NCBI RefSeq assembly: GCF_007625155.1
Contig: NZ_VMNK01000007.1
Coordinates: 62,001 to 126,000 of the forward strand
Length of the DNA: 64,000 nucleotides
Source: Denitromonas halophila
GTDB lineage: Bacteria; Pseudomonadota; Gammaproteobacteria; Burkholderiales; Rhodocyclaceae
Direction of reading: 5' to 3'
Within the stretch, counting starts at the first letter, position 1, and each line of letters starts with the position of its first letter. Under the pieces are notes generated by a model that was given only the letters and a program-made list of their open reading frames with translations, was not told the DNA's origin and did no database searches. The translations under genes were made by a program, and so were the position numbers. Of this stretch, positions 16,927-25,183 are shown in pieces.

Positions 16927-17520
16927 TCAGCCCACGGACGGGCGTATCGCTGATTTGGGGCGAAATACCTTGATCACCGAAGCATGCGCTTCGACATAGG
17001 GACCGCCGATCAGATCGATGCAATACGGCACGGCGGCAAAGATGCCATCGACCAGCGACTCGCCCGCTGCGTCCTTCAGGCCCTCCAGCGTCTCCTTGAT
17101 CGACTTGGGTTGGCCCGGCAGATTGATGATCAGGCTCTTGCCACGGATCACCGCCACCTGACGCGACAAAATGGCAGTTGGCACAAACTTGAGGCTGATC
17201 TGGCGCATCTGCTCGCCGAAGCCCGGCATCACTTTGTGCGCCACAGCCAGCGTCGCCTCGGGCGTGACATCGCGCGGCGCGGGGCCGGTGCCGCCGGTGG
17301 TCAGCACCAGCGCACAACCGGCCTCGTCACAGAGTTCGATCAAGGTGCGTTCGATGATGGCCTGATCGTCCGGAATCAGCCGGGTTTCCATTTCCCACGA
17401 CGAACTGAGCGCGCGCTCGAACCACTCGCGCAACGCAGGCACGCCCTTGTCTTCGTAACCGCCGCTCGATGCGCGATCGCTGATGGATACCAAACCAATG
17501 CGGAGGGTGTCGGTGCTCAT
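16927..17520 (-). CDS. mog: Molybdopterin adenylyltransferase
   Basis: 197 residues. MoaB/Mog fold: IGLVSISDRASSGGYEDKGVPAL at the N-terminus, LTTGGTGPAPRDVTPEAT for the nucleotide/molybdopterin loop, and LIINLPGQPKSIKETL. It activates molybdopterin by adenylylation before molybdate insertion, so it serves molybdoenzymes such as the nearby MsrP. Co-oriented with darP, 14 bases apart. Confidence 0.92.
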   Translation of the reverse strand: MSTDTLRIGLVSISDRASSGGYEDKGVPALREWFERALSSSWEMETRLIPDDQAIIERTLIELCDEAGCALVLTTGGTGPAPRDVTPEATLAVAHKVMPGFGEQMRQISLKFVPTAILSRQVAVIRGKSLIINLPGQPKSIKETLEGLKDAAGESLVDGIFAAVPYCIDLIGGPYVEAHASVIKVFRPKSAIRPSVG

Positions 17521-17534
17521 GGGCGGGCTGCTCT

Positions 17535-18059
17535 CTAGTCGTTGGTGGGGGACTCGTCGATCTCGCGCAAGATGCGAAAGATCTCGCGGTAGGCGCGCGG
17601 TGGCTTCTGGGTCTCGCGCTCCTTGAGTGCATTGCGGCGCAAAACCCGCAAGCGTTGTAGGTCGGCGCCCGGATGACGCTCGGCCAGCTCAAACAATACG
17701 CTCTCGTCTTCGAGCAGGCGTTCACGCTGCCGCTCGAGCCGATGCTGTCGGGCAATCTCTTCGGCCGATACCCCGTTGAACACATCGAGCATGGCCTGGA
17801 TCGGCTCCGGGTCGATGTTGCGCATCAGCTTGCCAATGTATTGCAACTGGCGGCGCCGCGCCTCCATCTTGAATCGCTGGCAGGCACGCACGGCATCTCG
17901 CAGGTTCTCGGGCAAAGGCACTTTCTTGAGCCGGTCAGCCGACAAGGCCACCAGCTCGGCGCCCAGACGCTGGAGCGCATCCGAATCCTTCTTGCGGCGG
18001 GTCTTGCTTGGCCCTTCGGGCAGCTCATCTTCGAGTTCGATCGGATCGTGATCGGTCAT
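17535..18059 (-). CDS. darP: Ribosome-associated protein DarP (YjgA family)
   Basis: 174 residues, highly charged and helical: KTRRKKDSDALQRLGAELVALSADRLKKVPLPENLRDAVRACQRF, the DUF615 signature. Known as an assembly factor of the large ribosomal subunit. ATG at 18059 chosen because the upstream 16 residues are not conserved. Divergent from pmbA. Confidence 0.92.
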   Translation of the reverse strand: MTDHDPIELEDELPEGPSKTRRKKDSDALQRLGAELVALSADRLKKVPLPENLRDAVRACQRFKMEARRRQLQYIGKLMRNIDPEPIQAMLDVFNGVSAEEIARQHRLERQRERLLEDESVLFELAERHPGADLQRLRVLRRNALKERETQKPPRAYREIFRILREIDESPTND

Positions 18060-18122
18060 ATACGTAGGCGGTTGGCGGAAACGGTTAAGATTATAGCTTT
18101 CCCGCACCGGCCCTCACTGTTC

Positions 18123-19463
18123 ATGTCCGCAAACGGCTTCAGTTACTCTCAGGACGCGCTGCGCGAGATCGCCAGCGACATTCTCAAATACGCCCGCGAC
18201 AAGGGCGCCACCGCCTGCGAAACCGATGTTTCCGAAGGCGTCGGCGCCTCGGTGGCGGTGCGCCGCAGCGAAGTCGACACCATCGAATACAACCGCGACA
18301 AAGGCATCGGCGTCACGGTCTATGTCGGCCAGCAGCGCGGCTACGCGAGCAGCTCCGACTTCACGCCAACCGCCCTTCGCGCGACGGTCGACGCGGCGCT
18401 GTCAATCGCCCGCTTTACCGCCGCCGACGAATTCGCCGGCCTGGCCGATCGCGAACTGCTCGCCACCGACTTCCCCGACCTCGACCTTCACCACCCGTGG
18501 GATCTACCCGTCGAGCACGCCATCGAACTGGCCCGCGAATGCGAAGCCGCCGCCTTCGAGCGCGACCCCCGCATCAGCAACTCCGAAGGCGCCAGCGTCT
18601 CGCGCCAGGAATCTCACTTCATCTCGGCCAACAGCCTCGGCTTCATGGGCGGCTACGCTTCGACCCGGCACTCGGTCTCGTGCTCGGTCATTGCCGGCGA
18701 AGGCGACGGCATGCAACGCGACTACTGGTACGACAGCTGCCGCGACGCCAGCGAGCTGGCATCCGCCAAGGCTATCGGCCACACCGCCGCCGACCGCGCC
18801 GTGGCACGCCTCAACGGCCGACAGATTTCAACCTGCGACGTGCCCGTCATCTTCGAAGCGCCGCTTGCCGCCGGACTGATCGGCAGCTTCGTACACGCGG
18901 CCAGCGGCGGCGCGCTGTATCGCAAATCCACCTTCCTGCTCGACAGCCTCGGCAAAACGGTGTTCTCGCCGTGCATCAATATCGCTGAGCGCGCCTATAT
19001 CAAAAAAGGGCTCGCCTCCGGCCCCTTTGACGATGACGGCGTTCAGACCCGCGACCGCGACGTCATCATCGACGGCGTGCTGCAAGGCTATTTTCTCGGG
19101 GTCTACTCTGCCCGCAAGCTGGGCATGCAGACCACCGGCAATGGCGGCGGCGCACACAATCTGCTCGTCACCCCCGGCCAGGATGACTTCAAGGCCCTGG
19201 TCCGCCGCATGGGCCGCGGCCTGATCGTGACCGAATTGCTCGGCCATGGCGTCAACTACGTCACCGGAGATTATTCCCGTGGCGCGGCCGGCTTCTGGGT
19301 CGAAAACGGCGAAATCGCCTACCCGGTAGAGGAAATCACCATTGCTGGCAACCTCAAGGACATGCTGCTTGGCATCGAAGCCGTCGGCAGCGACGTGCAT
19401 CGTCGCGGCTCAAAGCAAACCGGCTCCCTGCTCATCAACCGGATGACAATTGCCGGCGCCTGA
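18123..19463 (+). CDS. pmbA: Metalloprotease-related protein PmbA (TldE)
   Basis: 446 residues of the TldD/PmbA family. The N-terminal domain has TACETDVSEGVGASVAVRRSEVDTIEYNRDKGIGVTVYVG; the C-terminal domain has GVNYVTGDYSRGAAGFWVENGEIAYPVEEITIAGNLKDML. PmbA is the catalytically silent partner of TldD in processing modified peptides and in toxin/antitoxin turnover. No tldD in the window. Divergent from darP by 63 bases. Confidence 0.93.
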   Translation: MSANGFSYSQDALREIASDILKYARDKGATACETDVSEGVGASVAVRRSEVDTIEYNRDKGIGVTVYVGQQRGYASSSDFTPTALRATVDAALSIARFTAADEFAGLADRELLATDFPDLDLHHPWDLPVEHAIELARECEAAAFERDPRISNSEGASVSRQESHFISANSLGFMGGYASTRHSVSCSVIAGEGDGMQRDYWYDSCRDASELASAKAIGHTAADRAVARLNGRQISTCDVPVIFEAPLAAGLIGSFVHAASGGALYRKSTFLLDSLGKTVFSPCINIAERAYIKKGLASGPFDDDGVQTRDRDVIIDGVLQGYFLGVYSARKLGMQTTGNGGGAHNLLVTPGQDDFKALVRRMGRGLIVTELLGHGVNYVTGDYSRGAAGFWVENGEIAYPVEEITIAGNLKDMLLGIEAVGSDVHRRGSKQTGSLLINRMTIAGA

Positions 19464-19507
19464 GAAAAAATGAAACGCCATTTCACGTTTGACGGGAAAA
19501 CCCCTAT

Positions 19508-19536
19508 TTCTCAGGCCGCAAAGCGATTCCTATAAT
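19508..19536 (+). promoter_or_regulatory. Sigma-70-like promoter of the TRAP binding-protein gene
   Basis: A perfect TATAAT at 19531-19536 has a weak -35 (TTCTCA-like) about 17 bases upstream, 60 bases ahead of the ATG. Only the -10 is convincing. Confidence 0.45.
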
Positions 19537-19596
19537 TTGCCGCGGTCTAACGAACCACGAACAATTATTTCCGCCCACGTCATCGCGAGGAGACTT

Positions 19597-20679
19597 ATGG
19601 AACGCCGTTCCTTTCTGAAAAAAACGGGTGTCGGCATTGCCGCCGGCGCAGTTGCAGCCCCCGCCATCGCCCAAGGCCTGCCTGAGATTCAGTGGCGCTT
19701 GGCCTCCAGCTTCCCGAAGAGCCTTGACACCATCTACGGTGCTGCCGAAGTGTTCCAGGCCCGCGTCGCAGCCGCGACTGGTGGAAAATTCCAGATCCGC
19801 GTGTTCGCGGGCGGTGAAATCGTCCCGGCCTTCTCGGTCATGGACGCAGTCAAAGACGGTACGGTCGAATGCGGCCACACCGCCTCGTACTACTTCTTCG
19901 GCAAAGACCCGGCCTTCGCGCTGGACACCGCTGTCCCCTTCGGCCTGAACGCACGTGAATTCAACGCCTGGTTCATGCACGGCGGCGGCAAGGAGTTGTT
20001 GCGCGAGTTCTTCGCCACCTACAACATCATGAACTTCCCGATGGGTAACACGGGCGCTCAGATGGGCGGCTGGTTCCGCAAGGAAATCAAGTCGGTCAAG
20101 GATCTTGACGGCCTGAAGTTCCGCGTCGGAGGCTTTGCAGGCAAGGTCATGTCCAAGCTGGGCACTGTACCGCAGCAGATTCCGGGCGGCGACATCTATC
20201 CGTCGCTGGAAAAAGGCACCATCGACGCAGCCGAGTGGGTGGGTCCTTATGACGACGAAAAGCTGGGCTTCCAGAAAGTCGCCCAGTTCTACTACTACCC
20301 GGGTTGGTGGGAAGGTGGTCCGAGCCTGTCCCTGTACATCAACCAGGACAAGTGGAAGTCCCTGCCGGACGAGTACAAGGCGATTGTCGAAGCCGCGGCT
20401 GCCGAAGCCAACGTCGACATGATGGCCAAGTACGACGCCAAGAACCCGGATTCGCTCAAGCGCCTTGTCGCCGGTGGCGCCAAGCTGCGCCCGTTCCCGC
20501 GTGACGTCATGGACGCCTGCTACAAGGCCGCCCAGGAAGTCTATGCAGAGACGACTGCCGCCAGCCCGGCCTTCAAGAAGATCTATGAGCACATGGTCAA
20601 GTTCCGCGACGACCAGAACCTGTGGCACAGCGTGTCCGAAGGCAACTTCGACCGCTTCATGCAGACCCGCAAGCGCTAA
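19597..20679 (+). CDS. TRAP-type periplasmic solute-binding protein (DctP family)
   Basis: 360 residues. Tat-type signal RRSFLKKTGVGIAAGAVAAPAIA. DctP features: the arginine-bearing FRVGGFAGKVMSKLG segment (substrate carboxylate contact) and SLEKGTIDAAEWVGPYDDEKLGFQKVAQFYYYPGWWEGG, the pattern of the 2-oxoacid/lactate-type subgroup. No membrane subunits (DctQ/M) are adjacent; strong promoter-like -10, GAGGAG ribosome site and own terminator make it a monocistronic orphan. Confidence 0.88.
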   Translation: MERRSFLKKTGVGIAAGAVAAPAIAQGLPEIQWRLASSFPKSLDTIYGAAEVFQARVAAATGGKFQIRVFAGGEIVPAFSVMDAVKDGTVECGHTASYYFFGKDPAFALDTAVPFGLNAREFNAWFMHGGGKELLREFFATYNIMNFPMGNTGAQMGGWFRKEIKSVKDLDGLKFRVGGFAGKVMSKLGTVPQQIPGGDIYPSLEKGTIDAAEWVGPYDDEKLGFQKVAQFYYYPGWWEGGPSLSLYINQDKWKSLPDEYKAIVEAAAAEANVDMMAKYDAKNPDSLKRLVAGGAKLRPFPRDVMDACYKAAQEVYAETTAASPAFKKIYEHMVKFRDDQNLWHSVSEGNFDRFMQTRKR

Positions 20680-20705
20680 TCCGCTTCGCCGTTTGCCTGA
20701 TGAAG

Positions 20706-20728
20706 AACCCCGCTCCGGCGGGGTTTTT
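20706..20728 (+). terminator. Intrinsic terminator of the TRAP binding-protein gene
   Basis: AACCCCGC-TCCG-GCGGGGTT followed by TTT, 26 bases after the stop. Confidence 0.92.
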
Positions 20729-20762
20729 CTTTTCTACCCTCGAAAACGACGGGCGCCTAGCG

Positions 20763-20783
20763 CGATCACCCACCGGGTGATCG
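20763..20783. repeat. Perfect short inverted repeat
   Basis: CGATCACCC-ACC-GGGTGATCG lies between the TRAP terminator and the end of the acoR-like gene. It may help terminate that gene from the other side, but no T-run follows. Confidence 0.4.
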
Positions 20784-20893
20784 GCCTCGGAGCCGAAAAG
20801 CGTCCCATGTTCAATACCTGGCTCATGGGCACAAGCGGTCGACGGCGGTTTCCAGATTCAATTGGCTCGCATGGTTCTGGATGTAGCATTTCA

Positions 20894-22876
20894 CTATTGA
20901 AGGTTCGGCTGAACGATGCCGTAGCGCTTCATGCGCCGATAGACCGTGGCACGACACAGGCCAAGCTCTTCGGCAACGGCGGTAATGCACCACTTGTGCC
21001 GCTGCAATGACTCAAGCAACCACTGCCCTTCCTGATCACGCCATCGCGGCCGTTCCGCCTCGTGGGTTTCGGTGAGCGTTGCCACACGCGTCGGAAGCGG
21101 TGCTTCGCGAACATCAGTCAACGGACGCATCAGTTCACCGGGCAAGTCATCGAGATGGATGTTTCCGCCATCGCTCACCGCCAATGCGAAGCGCAGCACA
21201 TTGCGAAGCTGCCGCACATTGCCAGGCCAGTCGTGAGAGCAAAGTGCGGCCAGGGCGGGCGCCTCGATGCTGGCCGAGTCGCCCATCTCGACCGCCTCCT
21301 CAGCGGCCAGTCGGTCGATCAGGTACGCGATGTCTTGCCGCTCCCGCAAGGGCGGAAGATAGAGGATCGCACCGCACAGGCGATAGTAGAGATCCTCACG
21401 AAACAGGCCTTCAGCGATCAGTTTGCGCAAGTCACGATGCGAGGCCGCCACAACGGTCAGCCGGATGCTCTGCGGCTTGTCGCCGCCCAATGGCGTAATT
21501 TCCTTTTCGGCCAGCACACGCAGCAATCGGGTTTGCAGATGCGGCGGCATGTCGCCGATCTCATCCAGAAACAGCGTGCCGCCATCGGCCTGCGCAATCA
21601 AACCGCGCATGCCTTTGCTGCGGCCACCGGTAAATGCACCGGGCGCATAGCCGAAGAGTTCGCTTTCAATAAGCGACTCCGGAATCGCCGCACAGTTGAT
21701 GGCGACAAAGGCCTTGTCGCGGCGCTCGCTCGACTCATGCAGGGCCTTGGCCACCACTTCCTTGCCTGTGCCGGTTTCACCGTGGAGGAGAATATCGACC
21801 GATTTGTTGACCAGCCGCTTTGCCTGACGAATCAGGCGCTGCATCTGCGGATCATCGCCCGCCAGACGATCGAGCGCCGGCGCGCTGACCTCGGGCTCGG
21901 CATCGCGGGTGGCGAGCCGGCTCCCCGACAGCGCCCGCGGCGCAATCACGTCGGCATAGAACACCCCGTGCTGGTAGGTCGTCAAGGCCGAGCGCTGATT
22001 CGAAACGCCAGCCCGGGCTATACGCCATACCTCGGCAGCGCCTTCGCGGAAAATCATGTCCAGCGACGAGCCCACCAGCTCGGTCACCAAGCCACTCTCC
22101 CCGCCCCCGTTGAGCATCCGCCGCGCGCCGCTGTTGGCGCCGACAACGACCCCGTCGGCATCAAATGCCAGCATCAACTCGCCGCTGAGATCCACCATCG
22201 GCCACGCCGCTCCAAGGCGCAACACCGAGGCTTCGCGAAAGAAATGCATGAAGTTCGCATCTTCGATCATCTTCGCGTACATCATGGTCAATTGCAGCGC
22301 GAGATGCTGACTCTCCTTGGGCGAGGGCGAGGTCAGTGCCGAGACATCGAGCACACCCAGAAAATCACCGGTCGGATCGAGCAAGGGCGCGCTGTTGCAG
22401 GTGAGTCCGATGTGCGAGGCATCGAAGTGGTCCGTCTGATGACAGGTCATGGCCGTGCGATCGGCAATGCAGGTGCCCACCGCGCAAGTGCCCGCACGCG
22501 CCTCGCTCCAGTCAGCCCCAAGGTATAGGCCGGAGCGGCGCAACTCGCCCTGCCAGCGGTCATTGCCGATGAAATCAACCGTGATGCCGCGCGCATCGGT
22601 CAGCAGCAGCACGTAGCCGAGGTCGCACACCCGCTTGTAGAGTTGCTCCATGCCGGTGCGTGCGACCTGGAGAAAATCCTCGATCTGATCGCGATGCTCG
22701 CGCAAACGGCCCGCTTCAAGAATATGCGCCGGTGTAGGGCGTGTCGGGTCGAGATCATAGTCCTCGATGCAGCGCCGCCATGATTGCTGGATACGATCAG
22801 TGTGCACCGCGTCGGATCGCGTCGAAGACAACACGCGCTCGATATGCGCTCGTTGATCAATTTGATGCATCGTCAT
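20894..22876 (-). CDS. AcoR-like sigma-54-dependent transcriptional activator
   Basis: 660 residues. The N-terminal GAF-type sensory region (about 60-200) has RAGTCAVGTCIADRTAMTCHQTDHFDASHIGLTCNSAPLLDPTG, the AcoR signature. A PAS-like segment follows. The AAA+ domain has Walker [22 protein letters not shown] and the sigma-54 contact loop, which reads GAFTGG rather than the usual GAFTGA. The C-terminal Fis-type helix-turn-helix is ITAVAEELGLCRATVYRRMKR. ATG at 22876 with a perfect GGAGGAG site. It is the obvious candidate to act on the two sigma-54 promoters near 31.3 and 31.7 kb. Confidence 0.88.
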   Translation of the reverse strand: MTMHQIDQRAHIERVLSSTRSDAVHTDRIQQSWRRCIEDYDLDPTRPTPAHILEAGRLREHRDQIEDFLQVARTGMEQLYKRVCDLGYVLLLTDARGITVDFIGNDRWQGELRRSGLYLGADWSEARAGTCAVGTCIADRTAMTCHQTDHFDASHIGLTCNSAPLLDPTGDFLGVLDVSALTSPSPKESQHLALQLTMMYAKMIEDANFMHFFREASVLRLGAAWPMVDLSGELMLAFDADGVVVGANSGARRMLNGGGESGLVTELVGSSLDMIFREGAAEVWRIARAGVSNQRSALTTYQHGVFYADVIAPRALSGSRLATRDAEPEVSAPALDRLAGDDPQMQRLIRQAKRLVNKSVDILLHGETGTGKEVVAKALHESSERRDKAFVAINCAAIPESLIESELFGYAPGAFTGGRSKGMRGLIAQADGGTLFLDEIGDMPPHLQTRLLRVLAEKEITPLGGDKPQSIRLTVVAASHRDLRKLIAEGLFREDLYYRLCGAILYLPPLRERQDIAYLIDRLAAEEAVEMGDSASIEAPALAALCSHDWPGNVRQLRNVLRFALAVSDGGNIHLDDLPGELMRPLTDVREAPLPTRVATLTETHEAERPRWRDQEGQWLLESLQRHKWCITAVAEELGLCRATVYRRMKRYGIVQPNLQ

Positions 22877-22969
22877 GTCTCCTCCCAACGCCCAAGCGCT
22901 ACGCTCACGGTGCGTTGGAAATACGCCGGGTCCATCACTGGCCCGCGCTTATGTTTGTCTGTCACTTCC

Positions 22970-22991
22970 CGCCATTTTCGTGAAAATGGCG
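22970..22991. promoter_or_regulatory. Palindrome upstream of the AcoR-like gene
   Basis: CGCCATTTTC-GT-GAAAATGGCG is a perfect 10-bp dyad about 95 bases before the regulator start, in the only intergenic gap (22877-23139) between it and the catabolic genes. Possible operator; it could also be the end of the upstream transcript. Confidence 0.4.
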
Positions 22992-23139
22992 TCTTGTTCT
23001 GCCCTAGTAAAGCACTTGTTGCGTCATACCGCCATGGGGTGCCCGTACCACCATCTTCAGCGCCCGGAAGGTGCTCGCCGGCAATATCCAAACGAGCTAC
23101 CCGCCAGTAATGCCAGCGAGGACGGCACGCCCCGCCGCC

Positions 23140-24423
23140 TTACGGAAACACCGCCAGCAACACCTCGCTGCGCTCGACCAGCCAGACCGAGGCCACGGCA
23201 ATGCATGGCCACGCCAGCGCATGCTGGTAGCGCAGTTGCGGATGTCGCCAGGCGCGCTGCACGGCCCAGAGTATTGGTGCGGCCACCAGCGACAAGGCCA
23301 GTTGGCCCAGTTCGATGCCGAGATTAAAACCGAGTACCACACTCAGGAAGCTGCCGCTGAGTGACGGCGCCACCGCCTGCAGCGCGAACGAAAATCCGAA
23401 GCCATGCACCAGCCCCACGCAGAACACCGCCGGCGCCAACATCGGACGTTCACCGTCGATCAGAATGCGCGCCCCCGCGTAGATGATGGAGGCGGCAATC
23501 GCGATCTCGACGGCCGGGGCAAACCAGGCCAGCTCCGACAAACCGCCCAGCGCGCCAACACACAGCGTGATCGAATGCCCGGCAGTAAAAGCCAGCGAGC
23601 TGCGCAGAAAGTGCGTCACCCCCCTCGCCCCGAGCAGCAGGACGAGGATGAACAGCACATGGTCCAGGCCGATCAGCACATGCTCAAAGCCCGAGACCAG
23701 GTAGCCCACAAAACCATCGGGCGCGGCGGCGGCCTGCGCGGGCGTTGCCACGTCCGGCGTACCGAGCAGCAAGTGCAAGGCCCCAAGGCTCTGGAAGCTG
23801 TCAACACGGCCATCCTCATGATGGCGGCGCACGATGTTCACCGCGCGAGAGGCCAACTCGGGCCACTCGCGTGCGCCACCGGCCAGCACCGGCACCGCGT
23901 CCGCCGCTGGCGCATCGAAACGCAGGCGCAGGCTGACCACGGCGTCGGCCAGATCGAGTTCAGTCGCCTCCCCCAGCGCCAGGCCCGGCAGAACGAACTG
24001 CTCCACCGCCGGCAAATAACTGAAAGGATCGCGCTCGGCCAGCGTGTCGATCCGCGCCCCTTCGAACCGACCGAGATGGCCGTCAAGCCGCAAAACCTCG
24101 CGCAATCGTGCGCGCAACCCGTCGGGGTCACGATGCAGGGCCGGCACGTCCACCGCCAGACGGCCGTCGGCATCGCGGCGCAGGAAGGGCGGCGGCGCCT
24201 GATTGCCGCCAGCCTGCCAGTCGGGCGGCAAGAGCGCCAGCGCCAGCGGCAACTGCACATACGCCCGCAACATGCCGTCGCGCGGCGCCAGGTGCACGAC
24301 GCGCGCCATGAAGTCCTGCACATGGGCTGCCACCGCGCCGCTGAAGCCCAGCAGCGCGGTGGTCAGGGCCAGGGCGCGCAGCAGGCGCACCCCTCGACCG
24401 CCGCTTACTGGCGCGGATCCCAC
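23140..24423 (-). CDS. HupE/UreJ-type membrane protein with exported N-terminal domain
   Basis: 427 residues. Signal peptide (LLRALALTTALLGFSGAVAA), a ~190-residue extracytoplasmic domain, then a C-terminal half with six or more helices. The latter carries the HupE/UreJ_2 signature: SGFEHVLIGLDHVLFILVLLLGA, FTAGHSITL and GLVHGFGFSFAL, with a row of histidines. HupE/UreJ proteins are linked to nickel/cobalt uptake, but this two-part subgroup often occurs in loci without nickel enzymes and its cargo is unknown. Last gene of the minus-strand operon; the GTG start overlaps the end of the VOC gene. GTG at 24390 is an alternative start. Confidence 0.75.
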   Translation of the reverse strand: MGSAPVSGGRGVRLLRALALTTALLGFSGAVAAHVQDFMARVVHLAPRDGMLRAYVQLPLALALLPPDWQAGGNQAPPPFLRRDADGRLAVDVPALHRDPDGLRARLREVLRLDGHLGRFEGARIDTLAERDPFSYLPAVEQFVLPGLALGEATELDLADAVVSLRLRFDAPAADAVPVLAGGAREWPELASRAVNIVRRHHEDGRVDSFQSLGALHLLLGTPDVATPAQAAAAPDGFVGYLVSGFEHVLIGLDHVLFILVLLLGARGVTHFLRSSLAFTAGHSITLCVGALGGLSELAWFAPAVEIAIAASIIYAGARILIDGERPMLAPAVFCVGLVHGFGFSFALQAVAPSLSGSFLSVVLGFNLGIELGQLALSLVAAPILWAVQRAWRHPQLRYQHALAWPCIAVASVWLVERSEVLLAVFP

Positions 24424-25019
24424 AGCCGCTCGCTCGTGGTCTGCTCATAGCCACGGCCGTCGGGCGCGGTGACCAGTTCCAGCTGCATGCCCCAGGGTGA
24501 CATGAAGTAGATCCAGGTCAGGCCCTTGAGCGGCCCTTCGGTGAACAGGTGCGGTTCGCCGAGGAACTTCACGCCCTTGCCTTGCATGTTGGCCATCGCC
24601 GCCTTCAGGTCATCCACATAGAAGGCGATGTGGTGGCCGCCCACGTCGCTGTTCCTGGGCGGCTGGGCTTTCTGGTCCGGCGAGGTGTATTCGAAGATCT
24701 CGAAGTTGGTGCCGTTGCCACAGCGCACCAGGTGAGCCACCGAAATCACGGCGCGTGGATTGACGTTGAGGTTCTCCTTCATCCAGTTGTCCTTGAACGG
24801 ACCGAAGGGGCCGATGGTGAAGAAGGCTTTGCAGCCCATGACGCCAACAAAGAAGTCGACCGCCTGCTGGGCGTTGGGCACGGTAAAGCCGAAGTGCTCG
24901 ACGCCGCGCATGCCGGGGACGCTATCGGCTTGCGCCACTGGTACAGCGGCAGCCATCGCAGCAGCGACGATGCCGTGGCGCAACCAGCGCCCGGCTCGGG
25001 AAGATGTGGTGTGGTTCAT
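24405..25019 (-). CDS. Secreted VOC (glyoxalase/dioxygenase fold) protein
   Basis: 204 residues. A clear signal peptide (RWLRHGIVAAAMAAAVPVAQA) precedes a VOC domain: GVEHFGFTVPNAQQAVDFFVGVMGC, then VGGHHIAFYVDDLKAAMANMQGKGVKFLGEP and MSPWGMQLELVTAP. The His in GVEHFGF, the His pair in VGGHHIAF and the Glu in MQLELVT could make a metal site. VOC enzymes are usually cytoplasmic, so the export signal is notable. It sits in an operon with two other exported or membrane products and may act on a periplasmic intermediate; the reaction is unknown. AAGGA ribosome site. Confidence 0.8.
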   Translation of the reverse strand: MNHTTSSRAGRWLRHGIVAAAMAAAVPVAQADSVPGMRGVEHFGFTVPNAQQAVDFFVGVMGCKAFFTIGPFGPFKDNWMKENLNVNPRAVISVAHLVRCGNGTNFEIFEYTSPDQKAQPPRNSDVGGHHIAFYVDDLKAAMANMQGKGVKFLGEPHLFTEGPLKGLTWIYFMSPWGMQLELVTAPDGRGYEQTTSERLWDPRQ

Positions 25020-25148
25020 GGTCTTGTGTCCTTGTTGGGGTTCTTGGGGGTGCTGCCGGTGCTGCAGACATGCGCTCCAACCAGAAAAAATCGGGGCACC
25101 GCAAGGCGGGCCCCCAAAACTCACGCGTGGAGGAGCGCGTTCGATACA

Positions 25149-25171
25149 CCGGTGTGCGCAATGCACACCGG
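25149..25171 (-). repeat. Intercistronic hairpin between the GMC and VOC genes
   Basis: CCGGTGTGC-GCAAT-GCACACCGG, perfect 9-bp stem, no T-run. In a 164-base gap inside the operon it probably affects mRNA stability or processing. Confidence 0.5.
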
Positions 25172-25183
25172 CAAAAGCCGGCC

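Noticed and set aside
17168-17185. TGGCAC-like sigma-54 promoter within mog
   Set aside because: No correctly spaced TTGC, and inside a coding region.
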